A stretch of 64,000 nt of DNA from Calditrichota bacterium (GTDB taxonomy: Bacteria; Zhuqueibacterota; Zhuqueibacteria; Zhuqueibacterales; Geothermadaptataceae). Positions 26,173 to 34,969 of the stretch are shown here, in pieces. Position 1 is the first letter of the stretch. Every line of letters begins with the position of its first letter. A program made the translations under genes and the position numbers. The stretch covers positions 124,001 to 188,000 of the forward strand of contig QQUE01000008.1 of assembly GCA_008501765.1 (NCBI GenBank), in the 5' to 3' direction. Below the pieces are notes generated by a model. That model was not told the DNA's origin and searched no databases. It saw only the letters and a program-made list of their open reading frames with translations.

Positions 26173-27510
26173 ATGAAATTTATTGAACAAGCCGTAGACA
26201 AACTTTCGAATTTCGATCCCATCATTAGCCAGGGGCGCGTCGTTCGCGTTGCCGGTGGAATTATCGAAGTGGCAGGCGCTTTCATGAAAATAGGGGAGGT
26301 TTGTGCGATTCGGGATTCTCACGGTGAAGAGCAGGGATTTGCTGAAGTAATTGGATTTAATAACGGGATAGCGATATTGATGGCGCTGAAAGAAATTGCC
26401 GGAATTGGACCGGGCTCTGTTGTTGAGCCTCGTTTTAATATCACGGCGGCCCCGGTTGGTGAGCAGTTTATTGGACGGGTCATCAACGCACTTGGCGAGC
26501 CATTGGATGGAAAAGGCCCGATTTTTAGTTCTGAACTGCGCGATTTAAAAGGGGAGCCACCGGCTGCTTTGAGCAGAAATCCTATTCGCACGGCTTTGCA
26601 AACCGGCATCAGAGCCATCGATGCATTTTTAACAATCGGACGTGGGCAGCGAATCGGAATAATGGCCGGTAGCGGTGTTGGAAAAAGTGTGCTTTTGGGC
26701 ATGATGGCGCGCCATGCTTCAGCCGAAGTGAACGTAATTGCACTTGTCGGTGAGCGTGGCCGGGAAGTCTCGGAATTTATTGAGCGCGATCTCGGACCGG
26801 ATGGCCTTGCAAAAAGTGTAGTGGTGGTGGTCACTTCCGATGAAATGCCACTCTTGCGCGTAAAAGGCGCTCTGCTGGCAACGACTTTGGCTGAATTTTT
26901 CCGCGACCAAAATAAAGATGTTCTGTTGATGATGGACTCGCTCACCCGGGTATCGATGGCTCAGCGTGAAATTGGCCTGTCTGTCGGTGAACCGCCAACC
27001 ACGCGTGGCTACACGCCTTCGACATTTTCGATGATGCCGAAATTGCTGGAACGCGCGGGAAACAGTGGAACGGGTTCAATTACGGGGATTTACACCGTGC
27101 TTGTTGAAGGGGATGATTTCAACGAACCCGTGAGCGACACGGCCCGCAGTATTCTTGACGGGCACATTGTTCTCTCCCGCAAACTTGCCGCGAGAGCCCA
27201 TTACCCGGCCATCGACATACTCGACAGTGCCAGCCGGGTGATGCCGTTTGTCATAAGTGAGGCGCACCTGACTGCATCGCAAATCCTGCGCGAGACAATG
27301 GCGATCTACTTCGAGTCGGAGGATTTAATAAATATTGGCGCCTATAATGCTGGCAGCAATGCTAAAATCGATTTTGCGATAAATCGAATTGATGCAATCA
27401 ATACCTTCCTCCGGCAACGATTTGATGAATACACGGATTTTGATGAAATGCAGCAGGTTTTACAAATGCTGGCTGCGGTTTCAAACGAACAAAAACAGGT
27501 GAAAAAATGA
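26173..27510 (+). CDS. fliI: flagellum-specific ATPase FliI
   Basis: Hexameric ATPase of the flagellar export apparatus, related to F1-beta. Walker A GSGVGKS (166-172), GERGREVSEF (194-203), Walker B LLMMDSLTR (Asp255) and the PSTFSMMPKLLERAG region are all intact. Length 445. It ends in an ATGA overlap with fliJ. Confidence 0.97.
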   Translation: MKFIEQAVDKLSNFDPIISQGRVVRVAGGIIEVAGAFMKIGEVCAIRDSHGEEQGFAEVIGFNNGIAILMALKEIAGIGPGSVVEPRFNITAAPVGEQFIGRVINALGEPLDGKGPIFSSELRDLKGEPPAALSRNPIRTALQTGIRAIDAFLTIGRGQRIGIMAGSGVGKSVLLGMMARHASAEVNVIALVGERGREVSEFIERDLGPDGLAKSVVVVVTSDEMPLLRVKGALLATTLAEFFRDQNKDVLLMMDSLTRVSMAQREIGLSVGEPPTTRGYTPSTFSMMPKLLERAGNSGTGSITGIYTVLVEGDDFNEPVSDTARSILDGHIVLSRKLAARAHYPAIDILDSASRVMPFVISEAHLTASQILRETMAIYFESEDLINIGAYNAGSNAKIDFAINRIDAINTFLRQRFDEYTDFDEMQQVLQMLAAVSNEQKQVKK

Positions 27511-27980
27511 AACGATTTCGATTTTCTCTGCAACAGGTTCTCAATTTGAAGGCGAGCCAAAAGTTTCAAATTGAGAACGAACTGGCTTCCTTGCATCGTC
27601 AGAAAAATCAAATCGAAGAAAGTCTGAGTGAGTTAACAAAACAGTGGCAGGCTGAGAATGATGCACTCTCTCTAAATAAAAGAAAGTCTTTGGATAGCGA
27701 TTACCGTATTCGTGTGGCATATCTGGAATTTCTCGACCAACAATTTGAGGTTGAAAACAAGACCTTGCTCAATGTGATGAAACAAATATCCACAACACAG
27801 GAAAAATTGGCGACCATTATCCAGGAAGAAAAAGTAATCAAAAAATTGCGTGATAAGAGATTTGATGAGTTTGTATCTGCAACAAAAAAGGAAGAACAGG
27901 CAATTAACGACGATCTGGTCAACCAAAAGGTGATCCAGCAGATTTTGAATTTAACCCGCTTAACAGAACACAATGAATAA
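27507..27980 (+). CDS. fliJ: flagellar export protein FliJ
   Basis: Coiled-coil central stalk of the export ATPase. 157 residues, almost all predicted helix. The start KRFRFSLQQVLNLKASQKFQIE is the family signature. It overlaps fliI by 4 nt, and its stop abuts the next ATG (TAAATG). Divergent but well supported by position and N-terminus. Confidence 0.92.
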   Translation: MKRFRFSLQQVLNLKASQKFQIENELASLHRQKNQIEESLSELTKQWQAENDALSLNKRKSLDSDYRIRVAYLEFLDQQFEVENKTLLNVMKQISTTQEKLATIIQEEKVIKKLRDKRFDEFVSATKKEEQAINDDLVNQKVIQQILNLTRLTEHNE

Positions 27981-28565
27981 ATGATAAAACAAGAATTAAA
28001 ATTAAATGAGGCAGGAAAGCTTCAAGTTATTTTGGGCGTCCTCATTTTCTCGTTCATCTCATTCATCGTCACATTCGGGACGATGTGGCTGGCTTTAATC
28101 GGCCCGACAAATCCTTTTATAGATAAAGGAGCTGAGTTGACAAAAGCAGAACTGGCACGGGTTGATTCATTGCGAGTTGTGGAGCAGGCAATTTTACAAC
28201 AAATCGAATCGCTGGAGAATCATAAATCCAAGCTGAATAAATCAGCAGACAGCCTGATTACCGAAATAAACTCGCATGCAAAATCAATAACCGGTTTAAA
28301 GGACGAGCTGACACGGCTCGGCTCTCAGGTTGGGGAAGAAAAAAAAGAACGGATGAAGAAGCTGTCCGGAATCGTTTCCGGATTGTCAGATGTAAATCTA
28401 AAAAGAATAACCGAAGACCTGGAAGTGCCGGTGCTGGTGTCCCTGGTTATGAATTCGTCGGGAAAAAGAGCAAAGACAATTATGAATGCGATGAACCCGA
28501 AAAGAGCTGCGCTGGTTGCGCGGGAAATGTCACGAGTCAAAGGATTGAAGACGAATGGAGGCTAA
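27981..28565 (+). CDS. MotE-like flagellar membrane protein
   Basis: One transmembrane helix (about 17-41) after a short cytoplasmic tail, a coiled coil (about 55-125), and a C-terminal MgtE-N-like helical domain ending VMNAMNPKRAALVAREMSRV-like. This architecture, between fliJ and fliK, is that of MotE family proteins, periplasmic chaperones or stabilisers of motor components such as MotC. No motC is in the window, so the partner is unknown. The ATG directly follows the fliJ stop. Confidence 0.78.
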   Translation: MIKQELKLNEAGKLQVILGVLIFSFISFIVTFGTMWLALIGPTNPFIDKGAELTKAELARVDSLRVVEQAILQQIESLENHKSKLNKSADSLITEINSHAKSITGLKDELTRLGSQVGEEKKERMKKLSGIVSGLSDVNLKRITEDLEVPVLVSLVMNSSGKRAKTIMNAMNPKRAALVAREMSRVKGLKTNGG

Positions 28566-28571
28566 ACTATA

Positions 28572-30989
28572 ATGGATTTTTCCGGATTATTATTTGGTGC
28601 CGGTGCGAATATGCCTGAAAATGAACAGAACGCCATGGGTAATCGGCTTGGGCAGATTTCGCCGGATGCCTTAATCGATAATAAAGTGGGATTCTGGCAA
28701 TACCTGCAGCACTTTCTTAAAAAGGGCACAGCAGAAAATAATGATGCGAGTCTCAATATCGCAAATATTGGCTTCGCGAAAATTGATATAAATCCTTCAG
28801 CCGGTGTGGTTGAGGACTCGACGATTTGGCAGCACAATTTTTTTGATGACCAATCCACTGAGCCAACTCTGGGAAATAATGGGATTGAAAATACAGTCCA
28901 TTTCCGGGAAGCCTTTGCGAAAATTGGTGAAAAACAATTGCTTTCCTACCGGGAACTTGCTGATTTGGTTAGCCTGGCGAAAAATAGCAACGCCGGCGAT
29001 CCTTTTGCTAAGCCTGTTTTACAGGAATTAGCAGAGCACTTGCTTTCCATTTTGGAAGCTGAAGCATCCGGGAATAATACCGGGCAAATTCAGCCTGCCA
29101 ATGAAGATCAAACAGGCGAGCAACCAAATGTAAAATTGAGCACAGATTTGCAAAAACAGGCTGGACAAATTGGCGCGCAGCCGCTGCCCACAAGTGAAAG
29201 GATGGAGGTGCAGGAAGAACTCGACAGCCCCGATTTGAATCCTGCAAAAACAGCACCGGTGGCCGGGAAGGGACAGGAACTTCCTTTTATCAATGATCCT
29301 GCGCCGACACCCAGAGATAGTGCCCAATCGATTTCTGATGATTCTGAGCTCGATTCGGAAGTTCGAGTTGCCACAGAAAAATTAGTGGACGCAAGTGAAA
29401 AAACCCAGGATGTGGTAGTGCAACTAAAAAGCAGTTCGGTGGAAAATGTGGTGACAGAAAATGCTCCACAGGATAGTGAAAAAATTCAGGTACGGCCAGT
29501 GGTATTAGCGAGCAAAACCACTGGAAATAGTGATTTATTGCCGAAAATTAATCCTGCTTTTCACATTAAAACTAAGGATAGCGATTTCATTGTATCCGTG
29601 GCAATGCCAGAAGATGAACTGAATTTTAAACTCGAAGGAATGCCACTCAATTCCGGGCAGGCACAAAATGTGATCCAGGTTGTTGTACCTGAAACAAGTC
29701 ATCCAATCGAAATACCGGTACAATTAACCGATGAGCCACATTTGCCGGGCGAAAGCGAACAAGAAATATCGCCAAATCACCGGCCGGCAAATCAAATTCC
29801 CAACAACAGCGATGTTGTTCTCACACAATCGATGGATAATATCGAAACAAGCAAGGTCGACACAAATTCAGGCTCGGAGAATTCCGTAATAAAAATCTCG
29901 CCTGAGCCGGCTGAATTGGCAAAATCATCAACAGTGTCGCTGGAAAAAGAGGTGCACCGACCATCGCCGAACGGGCAAAAAACAGCAATGGAATTTGCCA
30001 AATCAAGCCCTGTTTCTGCTGAAAATTCAAAACCGGTTATTAACCTGAATTATAATGAAGATGCCGGCGATGAAACAAAAAAATCTCCACAAACTGTGGT
30101 AAATTTGGAAAAACAGTTACCACAAAAATTAAATATTCAAATATTGAAAATTGATTATCAACAATCCGAGAACATGGACAAGCACACATTTTATAAAGCT
30201 GAAACTGTCACACTTTCGGAAAAAAATCAGGCAGAACTTGTCGCTTCGGGAAAAAGTTTTCCGAAAACAATTGTTAACTGGCACGAGTCTGTTGCAGCCA
30301 CGCTGCAAAAGCAAAATGCAGCACATGACTCCGTTCAGAACGAATCGAAGGACTCTCAAAACAGCGTACAAAATGCTGTCAAAATGTATGCTGAATCCGA
30401 GTCATCGAATACTCAAACTGGGCAGGAAAAAGACAATGCCGGCACATTCTCGGAATTTGCCGAAAAGTCAAGTCCGGAAAAAAATTCAGTAGTCAAGGAT
30501 GGGGTGAATTTCCCGTCTGATCAGGTATCGAAGCTGAAATCAGGGAAATCAAGGGTGATGCAACAAGTGGATCGGGTAAAAAGTTTTGAGAATATTCGCA
30601 GCCAGATTGCAACTCATATTCGAAAAGGACAGTCGGAGATTCAAATTCAGCTGAAACCGGAGAGCCTTGGCAGCATGCGCTTGCTGATGTCGCTGAAAAA
30701 TGGATTGTTGAACGTCAATTTCATGGTTGAATCTATGGAAGTCAAATCGATGCTGGAAAAAAACATCGATTCGTTGCGAGAGACCCTGGCTGATCGAGGA
30801 ATAAAGGCCGAACATGTTGAAGTGCAGGCGCAACAGCAGGTTGTTCATTCAAATCGCTCTGAATACCAGGAGCAACGTTACACCCGTGATAACACGGAAG
30901 AACAACGGGAAAAACAGGCCGGTCAGCAGAAAAAACATCGAAATAATCGGGATGGTGAGCAAAAGAAACATTTTGATCAGTATTTGTAG
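28572..30989 (+). CDS. fliK: flagellar hook-length control protein FliK
   Basis: Molecular ruler exported during hook assembly. 805 residues, about twice the Salmonella length. A long, Gln/Ser/Glu-rich, disordered region (1-660) precedes the conserved C-terminal Flg_hook domain (about 670-760), with IQIQLKPESLGSMRLLM and LRETLADRGIKAEHVEV. A charged, basic tail follows. GGAGG lies 10 nt before the ATG. Low-complexity expansion is normal for this protein. Last gene before a 284-nt gap. Confidence 0.94.
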   Translation: MDFSGLLFGAGANMPENEQNAMGNRLGQISPDALIDNKVGFWQYLQHFLKKGTAENNDASLNIANIGFAKIDINPSAGVVEDSTIWQHNFFDDQSTEPTLGNNGIENTVHFREAFAKIGEKQLLSYRELADLVSLAKNSNAGDPFAKPVLQELAEHLLSILEAEASGNNTGQIQPANEDQTGEQPNVKLSTDLQKQAGQIGAQPLPTSERMEVQEELDSPDLNPAKTAPVAGKGQELPFINDPAPTPRDSAQSISDDSELDSEVRVATEKLVDASEKTQDVVVQLKSSSVENVVTENAPQDSEKIQVRPVVLASKTTGNSDLLPKINPAFHIKTKDSDFIVSVAMPEDELNFKLEGMPLNSGQAQNVIQVVVPETSHPIEIPVQLTDEPHLPGESEQEISPNHRPANQIPNNSDVVLTQSMDNIETSKVDTNSGSENSVIKISPEPAELAKSSTVSLEKEVHRPSPNGQKTAMEFAKSSPVSAENSKPVINLNYNEDAGDETKKSPQTVVNLEKQLPQKLNIQILKIDYQQSENMDKHTFYKAETVTLSEKNQAELVASGKSFPKTIVNWHESVAATLQKQNAAHDSVQNESKDSQNSVQNAVKMYAESESSNTQTGQEKDNAGTFSEFAEKSSPEKNSVVKDGVNFPSDQVSKLKSGKSRVMQQVDRVKSFENIRSQIATHIRKGQSEIQIQLKPESLGSMRLLMSLKNGLLNVNFMVESMEVKSMLEKNIDSLRETLADRGIKAEHVEVQAQQQVVHSNRSEYQEQRYTRDNTEEQREKQAGQQKKHRNNRDGEQKKHFDQYL

Positions 30990-31060
30990 TGGAACTGCAA
31001 GCAAAGTTTTGTGAGTTGCGCTTGGTAATGCATTCACTTTTTAATTGAGTGAAAACGTTG

Positions 31061-31118
31061 GTAGTTCAGAGCATGCTCTGTCCGCAAAGATGTGTTTTCA
31101 GAGCAAGCTCTGAACTAC
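31061..31118. repeat. long inverted repeat, REP/MITE-like
   Basis: Two 20-nt arms (31061-31080 and 31099-31118) pair at 19 of 20 positions around an 18-nt loop. Each arm is itself nearly palindromic around AGAGCATGCTCT. No T-run follows, so it is not a typical terminator. It lies in the fliK-flgD gap. It looks like a dispersed intergenic repeat. Confidence 0.65.
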
Positions 31119-31165
31119 GAGCTTTTGCTTTATTTCTTAAAAGTGAACCATCGGCATTTTTAAAA

Positions 31166-31194
31166 TTGAAAGACAAGTCGAGTGCTAATGTATT
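31166..31194 (+). promoter_or_regulatory. weak candidate sigma-70 promoter for flgD
   Basis: TTGAAA (31166-31171), 17 nt, then TGTATT (31189-31194), 80 nt before flgD. Each box matches at four or five of six positions. No sigma-54 or sigma-28 element is visible in this gap. The evidence is weak. Confidence 0.25.
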
Positions 31195-31273
31195 TTTCAC
31201 AAATTAAGTCAGATATTTTATCAGACCCAAAAATAATGGATCAAATTTATTTAATTAACGCAAAGGAGATACT

Positions 31274-31951
31274 ATGAGTATTAACGCAACCAGTGGTGTC
31301 ACACCGACGGTGCAAAGCGATGCGAGTCTTTATGAAAACCCAAATGATATGGGTAAAGACACTTTTTTAAAATTGCTTGTCGCACAGCTCAATTATCAGG
31401 ACCCGCTGGAACCTATGGAGAACGAGCAATTTGTGGCGCAACTGGCCGAATTCAGCTCGCTTGAGCAAATGCAGAATATGAATGACAGTCTGCAGCAATC
31501 CATCGAATCGGACTTTTTGCTCAATCAGTCATTGAATAACTCGATAGTCACCACTTTAATTGGCAAAGATGTGGTCGCATATGCCAACCAATTTACGGCA
31601 AACGGCGAAGACTCCGTCGAGCTGGCATTTGAATCTGGTGAATCATTGCAGGACGTCAAAATAACAATTTACGATGCCAATGGCGAAGTTGCCCGGGTTA
31701 TCCGTGAGGAGAATGTTGAAGCCGGTTACAATGCCATCGATTTTGAGGTGTCGGAATTGCCTGCCGGTTCTTACACATTTCATATCGAAGGAACCGGGAT
31801 GAGCAGTGGCGCGCTGGTCACGCCAAATTCATATATCAAAGGCATGATTACCGGCGTCAGTTATGAAGCAGGTGAAGCACGATTAGTCCTCGATTCAACA
31901 ACACTCAGCCTCGGCGATGTCGCTCGAATTGTGAGCCGGGAAGCTGGTTAG
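31274..31951 (+). CDS. flgD: flagellar hook cap protein FlgD
   Basis: Scaffold that caps the growing hook. The N-terminal signature MGKDTFLKLLVAQLNYQDP and QFVAQLAEFSSLEQMQNMN is intact; the C-terminal part holds the FlgD Ig-like and tudor-like segments (about 85-215). Length 225. GGAG lies 5-8 nt before the ATG. It starts a short run, flgD-orf-flgE, after an intergenic repeat. Confidence 0.96.
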   Translation: MSINATSGVTPTVQSDASLYENPNDMGKDTFLKLLVAQLNYQDPLEPMENEQFVAQLAEFSSLEQMQNMNDSLQQSIESDFLLNQSLNNSIVTTLIGKDVVAYANQFTANGEDSVELAFESGESLQDVKITIYDANGEVARVIREENVEAGYNAIDFEVSELPAGSYTFHIEGTGMSSGALVTPNSYIKGMITGVSYEAGEARLVLDSTTLSLGDVARIVSREAG

Positions 31952-31955
31952 AAAA

Positions 31956-32354
31956 ATGAGTACGAACCCAATTAATCACATAAAGACCCCGGGAATTCAG
32001 CCGCAAACTGATCAGCATGTTCAGAAGGGAAATAACGCCACAAATCTTGGGAATGGTCCTGATTTTCAATCTTTACTCAGGAAAGCCCTCGAAAGCGAGG
32101 CGCCTTTAAAGTTCTCGAAACATGTGCAATCCAGGATTGATCAACGTGGTATTTCTATGGATTCAGTACAAATGGATTCGTTGCAGCAAGCCGTTGGATT
32201 GGCTGCGGAGAAAGGAATCAAGGATTCGCTCGTCGTGGTGCAGGACGCTGCTTTTATAGTCAATGTTCCTTCGAAAACTGTCGTAACTGCTCTGGATCAG
32301 GTTGAAATGAAACAGCGTGTATTTACGAATATCGACGGGGCCGTTTTTTATTAA
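31956..32354 (+). CDS. flagellar operon protein, TIGR02530 family
   Basis: 132 residues with the family core LKFSKHVQSRIDQRGISM and DSLVVVQDAAFIVNVPSKTVVTALD. The family is regularly found between flgD and flgE in Firmicutes and other phyla. It may help hook assembly, but its role is not established. The ATG lies 4 nt after the flgD stop. Confidence 0.9.
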   Translation: MSTNPINHIKTPGIQPQTDQHVQKGNNATNLGNGPDFQSLLRKALESEAPLKFSKHVQSRIDQRGISMDSVQMDSLQQAVGLAAEKGIKDSLVVVQDAAFIVNVPSKTVVTALDQVEMKQRVFTNIDGAVFY

Positions 32355-32472
32355 TTAATAATAATGCTGATGAGCAGGACCTCTTGAGGGATGCTCGGTT
32401 GCTGAACGAATGACGCAGCCCAAAACAGCAGCATTTGAATCAAGTGATTCATCAACTTTGGAGGCAACAACT

Positions 32473-34509
32473 ATGTTAAGATCACTTTTTGCCGGAGTTT
32501 CCGGTTTGCGCAATCACCAATCTCGCATGGATGTGATCGGTAATAATATTGCAAATGTAAATACCGTTGGATTTAAATCGGGCCGGGTAAACTTTAAAGA
32601 AGTGCTGACGCTGACTTTGAGCGGGGCTGCTCGACCAACAGAAACAGCCGGTGGTACAAATCCGCGGCAAATTGGCCTCGGAATGAGTGTTTCCAGTATC
32701 GATACAATATTTTCGCAGGGTAACCTGGAAAGCACCGGAAAAGCCACTGATTTGGCAATTACCGGTGAAGGTTTTTTTATCATGAGAAACAGCAAAGCCA
32801 ATTTTTATACACGTGCCGGGAACTTCGATTTTGATGCCCAGGGACGGCTGGTTGATCCTTCGAATGGCTGGATTGTTCAAGGCCGAATGGCAGACAATCG
32901 AGGTGAAATTCCCAGCAGTTCTGTGGTCGAAGATATCGTTTTGCCATTCGGACAAAAAGTACCCGCCAACGCTACATCTGATATCCACTTTACCGGCAAC
33001 CTGGATTCAAGTTCAGTTCCCATCGGGACAATTCTTGATTCTACCGTACTCCTCGCCATTGAGGAAGCTGGCGATGATTCGACTATGGAGGGACTTTACG
33101 CAAAAGGCCGCGCCAATTCCCGCATCAGCGGGCTGAATAGTGGACAGACAACATTAACCGTCAGTGATGGCACGACATCCGAAGTTTATACCTGGGTTAA
33201 TAACGATACGACTGTTGGAAATTCTCTCTTTAATTCACTGGATGACCTGCTTGCGGAAATGAACAATGATTTTTCAACCTTTTCCGCCTCACTTGATGCG
33301 AATGGAGCTGTCATTTTTACGGACACGACAAATGCCGCGCATACGTTGAATTTCCAAAGCAATAATCCTTCGTTACAAACGGCTTTTTTTAATGCGAATG
33401 GAACGATTGATAACAGCGCATCGACCACGGCCAGCTCGGACGAATTTTCCCACTATGCAACTGATGATGAACCTGTGATAAAATTACGCAATTCCATCGG
33501 CGATTCTTTGAACTTAACAAATGGCGACAGTATTGATATCAGCGCTGATGTCGGTGATTTGCCGACGACCGGGACCCTTGCGGTAACAAACAGTACAACT
33601 TTGGGTGAATTGTCTGAGCAACTGGTTTCCATGTTAGGAATCGAAACATTGCCCGGAGTTGCCATTGATACGGACGGTTCTATTTTGATTGAAGGCGACA
33701 AAGGATTGGATAATGAAATCTCAGCCGTGGTTATCCGTTCGACGGGTAATACCAAATTTAATACGGCTATGAGTTTCGTTCAAACGCAAGAAGCAAAAGA
33801 TGTGACGCACAGTGCGAGCATTACAGTATTCGATGCGCTCGGGGAAGAACACATTGTTTCCCTTGAGTTTAAAAAGACCAGTTTGCGAAATCAATGGGAA
33901 TGGGCAGCCTCAACTGGTGGTGATGAAATTATTTCCAGCGGCAGTACGGGTGTGGTGACATTCAATGCTGATGGCTCGTTAAATACATTTACTTTTGATA
34001 ATGGTTTAAACTCTTTGAATATTGATCCGAATAATGGAGCGAGCATCATCGATGCCGCTTTAGATGTCGGCACGATCAATGCCTTCGATGGTTTGACCCA
34101 GTTTGCCTCCACTTCTTCTGCTGTGGCCTCGTATCAGGATGGCTATGGAAATGGTGATTTGGATGATATTTCCATCGACCGGACAGGCAAGATAACGGGT
34201 ACATTTACCAATGGTGTTACACAGACATTGGCCCGACTCGTCATGGCCTCCTTTAATAATCCTTCCGGACTCCAGCGTGTAGGTGATAATGCTTACCGTA
34301 CAACCGGGAATTCGGGCAATGCCATTATTGGCATGGCGGGCGAGTCAATTCGTTCGGAGATCGTACCGGGAACTTTGGAAATGTCGAACGTCGATTTGGC
34401 GCAGGAATTCACGAATATGATTATTGCCCAGCGTGGTTTTCAGGCCAACAGTCGCGTAATTACCACCAGCGATGAGATGCTCACGGAGCTGGTGAATTTG
34501 AAACGATAA
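32473..34509 (+). CDS. flgE: flagellar hook protein FlgE
   Basis: Hook subunit. N-terminal MLRSLFAGVSGLRNHQSRMD and NNIANVNTVGFKSGRVNF; C-terminal MSNVDLAQEFTNMIIAQRGF and the closing MLTELVNLKR. 678 residues, much longer than E. coli (402), because of a large Asp/Ser/Thr-rich exposed insertion (about 200-480). The frame is open from 32410, but ATG 32473 is chosen: GGAGG stands 8 nt upstream and the family starts with this sequence. Confidence 0.96.
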   Translation: MLRSLFAGVSGLRNHQSRMDVIGNNIANVNTVGFKSGRVNFKEVLTLTLSGAARPTETAGGTNPRQIGLGMSVSSIDTIFSQGNLESTGKATDLAITGEGFFIMRNSKANFYTRAGNFDFDAQGRLVDPSNGWIVQGRMADNRGEIPSSSVVEDIVLPFGQKVPANATSDIHFTGNLDSSSVPIGTILDSTVLLAIEEAGDDSTMEGLYAKGRANSRISGLNSGQTTLTVSDGTTSEVYTWVNNDTTVGNSLFNSLDDLLAEMNNDFSTFSASLDANGAVIFTDTTNAAHTLNFQSNNPSLQTAFFNANGTIDNSASTTASSDEFSHYATDDEPVIKLRNSIGDSLNLTNGDSIDISADVGDLPTTGTLAVTNSTTLGELSEQLVSMLGIETLPGVAIDTDGSILIEGDKGLDNEISAVVIRSTGNTKFNTAMSFVQTQEAKDVTHSASITVFDALGEEHIVSLEFKKTSLRNQWEWAASTGGDEIISSGSTGVVTFNADGSLNTFTFDNGLNSLNIDPNNGASIIDAALDVGTINAFDGLTQFASTSSAVASYQDGYGNGDLDDISIDRTGKITGTFTNGVTQTLARLVMASFNNPSGLQRVGDNAYRTTGNSGNAIIGMAGESIRSEIVPGTLEMSNVDLAQEFTNMIIAQRGFQANSRVITTSDEMLTELVNLKR

Positions 34510-34543
34510 TAATTAAGCATTAGTACTTTAAAAGGTTAGAACC

Positions 34544-34699
34544 AATCCTGACAGGGTTCCAAACCCTGTCGAGGCTGTTGAAAATTCTCTAAATTTGGAC
34601 CCTGAGCTTGTCGAAGGGCCCAAATTTGGGGGTAATGCTGGACGCTTCGACAAGCTCAGCGACCGGTTTACATGCTTTTTCAACAGTCTCATCAGGATT
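34544..34699. repeat. nested inverted-repeat element, MITE-like
   Basis: Outer arms AATCCTGA/TCAGGATT (34544-34551, 34692-34699). Inside are terminal repeats GAGGCTGTTGAAAA (34571-34584) and its near-complement (34677-34690). The centre has two further inverted pairs: 34602-34616 with 34644-34658 (CTGAGCTTGTCGAAG type) and 34591-34598 with 34620-34627. A compact hairpin, GACAGGGTT-CCA-AACCCTGTC (34550-34570), lies at the left edge. There is no coding capacity. The CTTCGACAAGCTCAG core is a widespread intergenic bacterial repeat type. Confidence 0.65.
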
Positions 34700-34733
34700 T
34701 TATTGATTTAAAAAATAAATGTTGAGGTCTATT

Positions 34734-34958
34734 GTGATCGAAGTAACACGATTTAACGGCTCAAATTTCATTCTCAATGCTGAATTAATTGAGACAATCG
34801 AAGCGACACCGGATACGATACTTACCTTAACAACAAAATCAAAATATGTCGTCAAGGAATCCGTGCAGGATGTCGTGCAGAAAATATTTGCATATAAACG
34901 GCGCCTGCATGTGACTAATTTTGGTGAAGATCTGGACGATCTTTCCTTTAAGAACTGA
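34734..34958 (+). CDS. flbD: flagellar protein FlbD
   Basis: A 74-residue protein of the small FlbD family (not the NtrC-type FlbD of Caulobacter). It reads MIEVTRFNGSNFILNAELIE, then TIEATPDTILTLTTKSKYVV and VKESVQDVVQKI, all typical. GTG 34734 has GAGG at 6 nt and gives the family N-terminus; an in-frame ATG at 34719 has none. It directly precedes motA, as in many bacteria. Its role is not established. Confidence 0.93.
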   Translation: MIEVTRFNGSNFILNAELIETIEATPDTILTLTTKSKYVVKESVQDVVQKIFAYKRRLHVTNFGEDLDDLSFKN

Positions 34959-34969
34959 GGTAAGTGGAC

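Noticed and set aside
26319-26945. 208-residue minus-strand open frame
   Set aside because: Antisense to fliI, whose Walker motifs are intact.
32362-32397. hairpin GAGCA...TGCTC with CCTC/GAGG before flgE
   Set aside because: Stem interrupted by mismatches, no T-run; too weak to call an attenuator or terminator.
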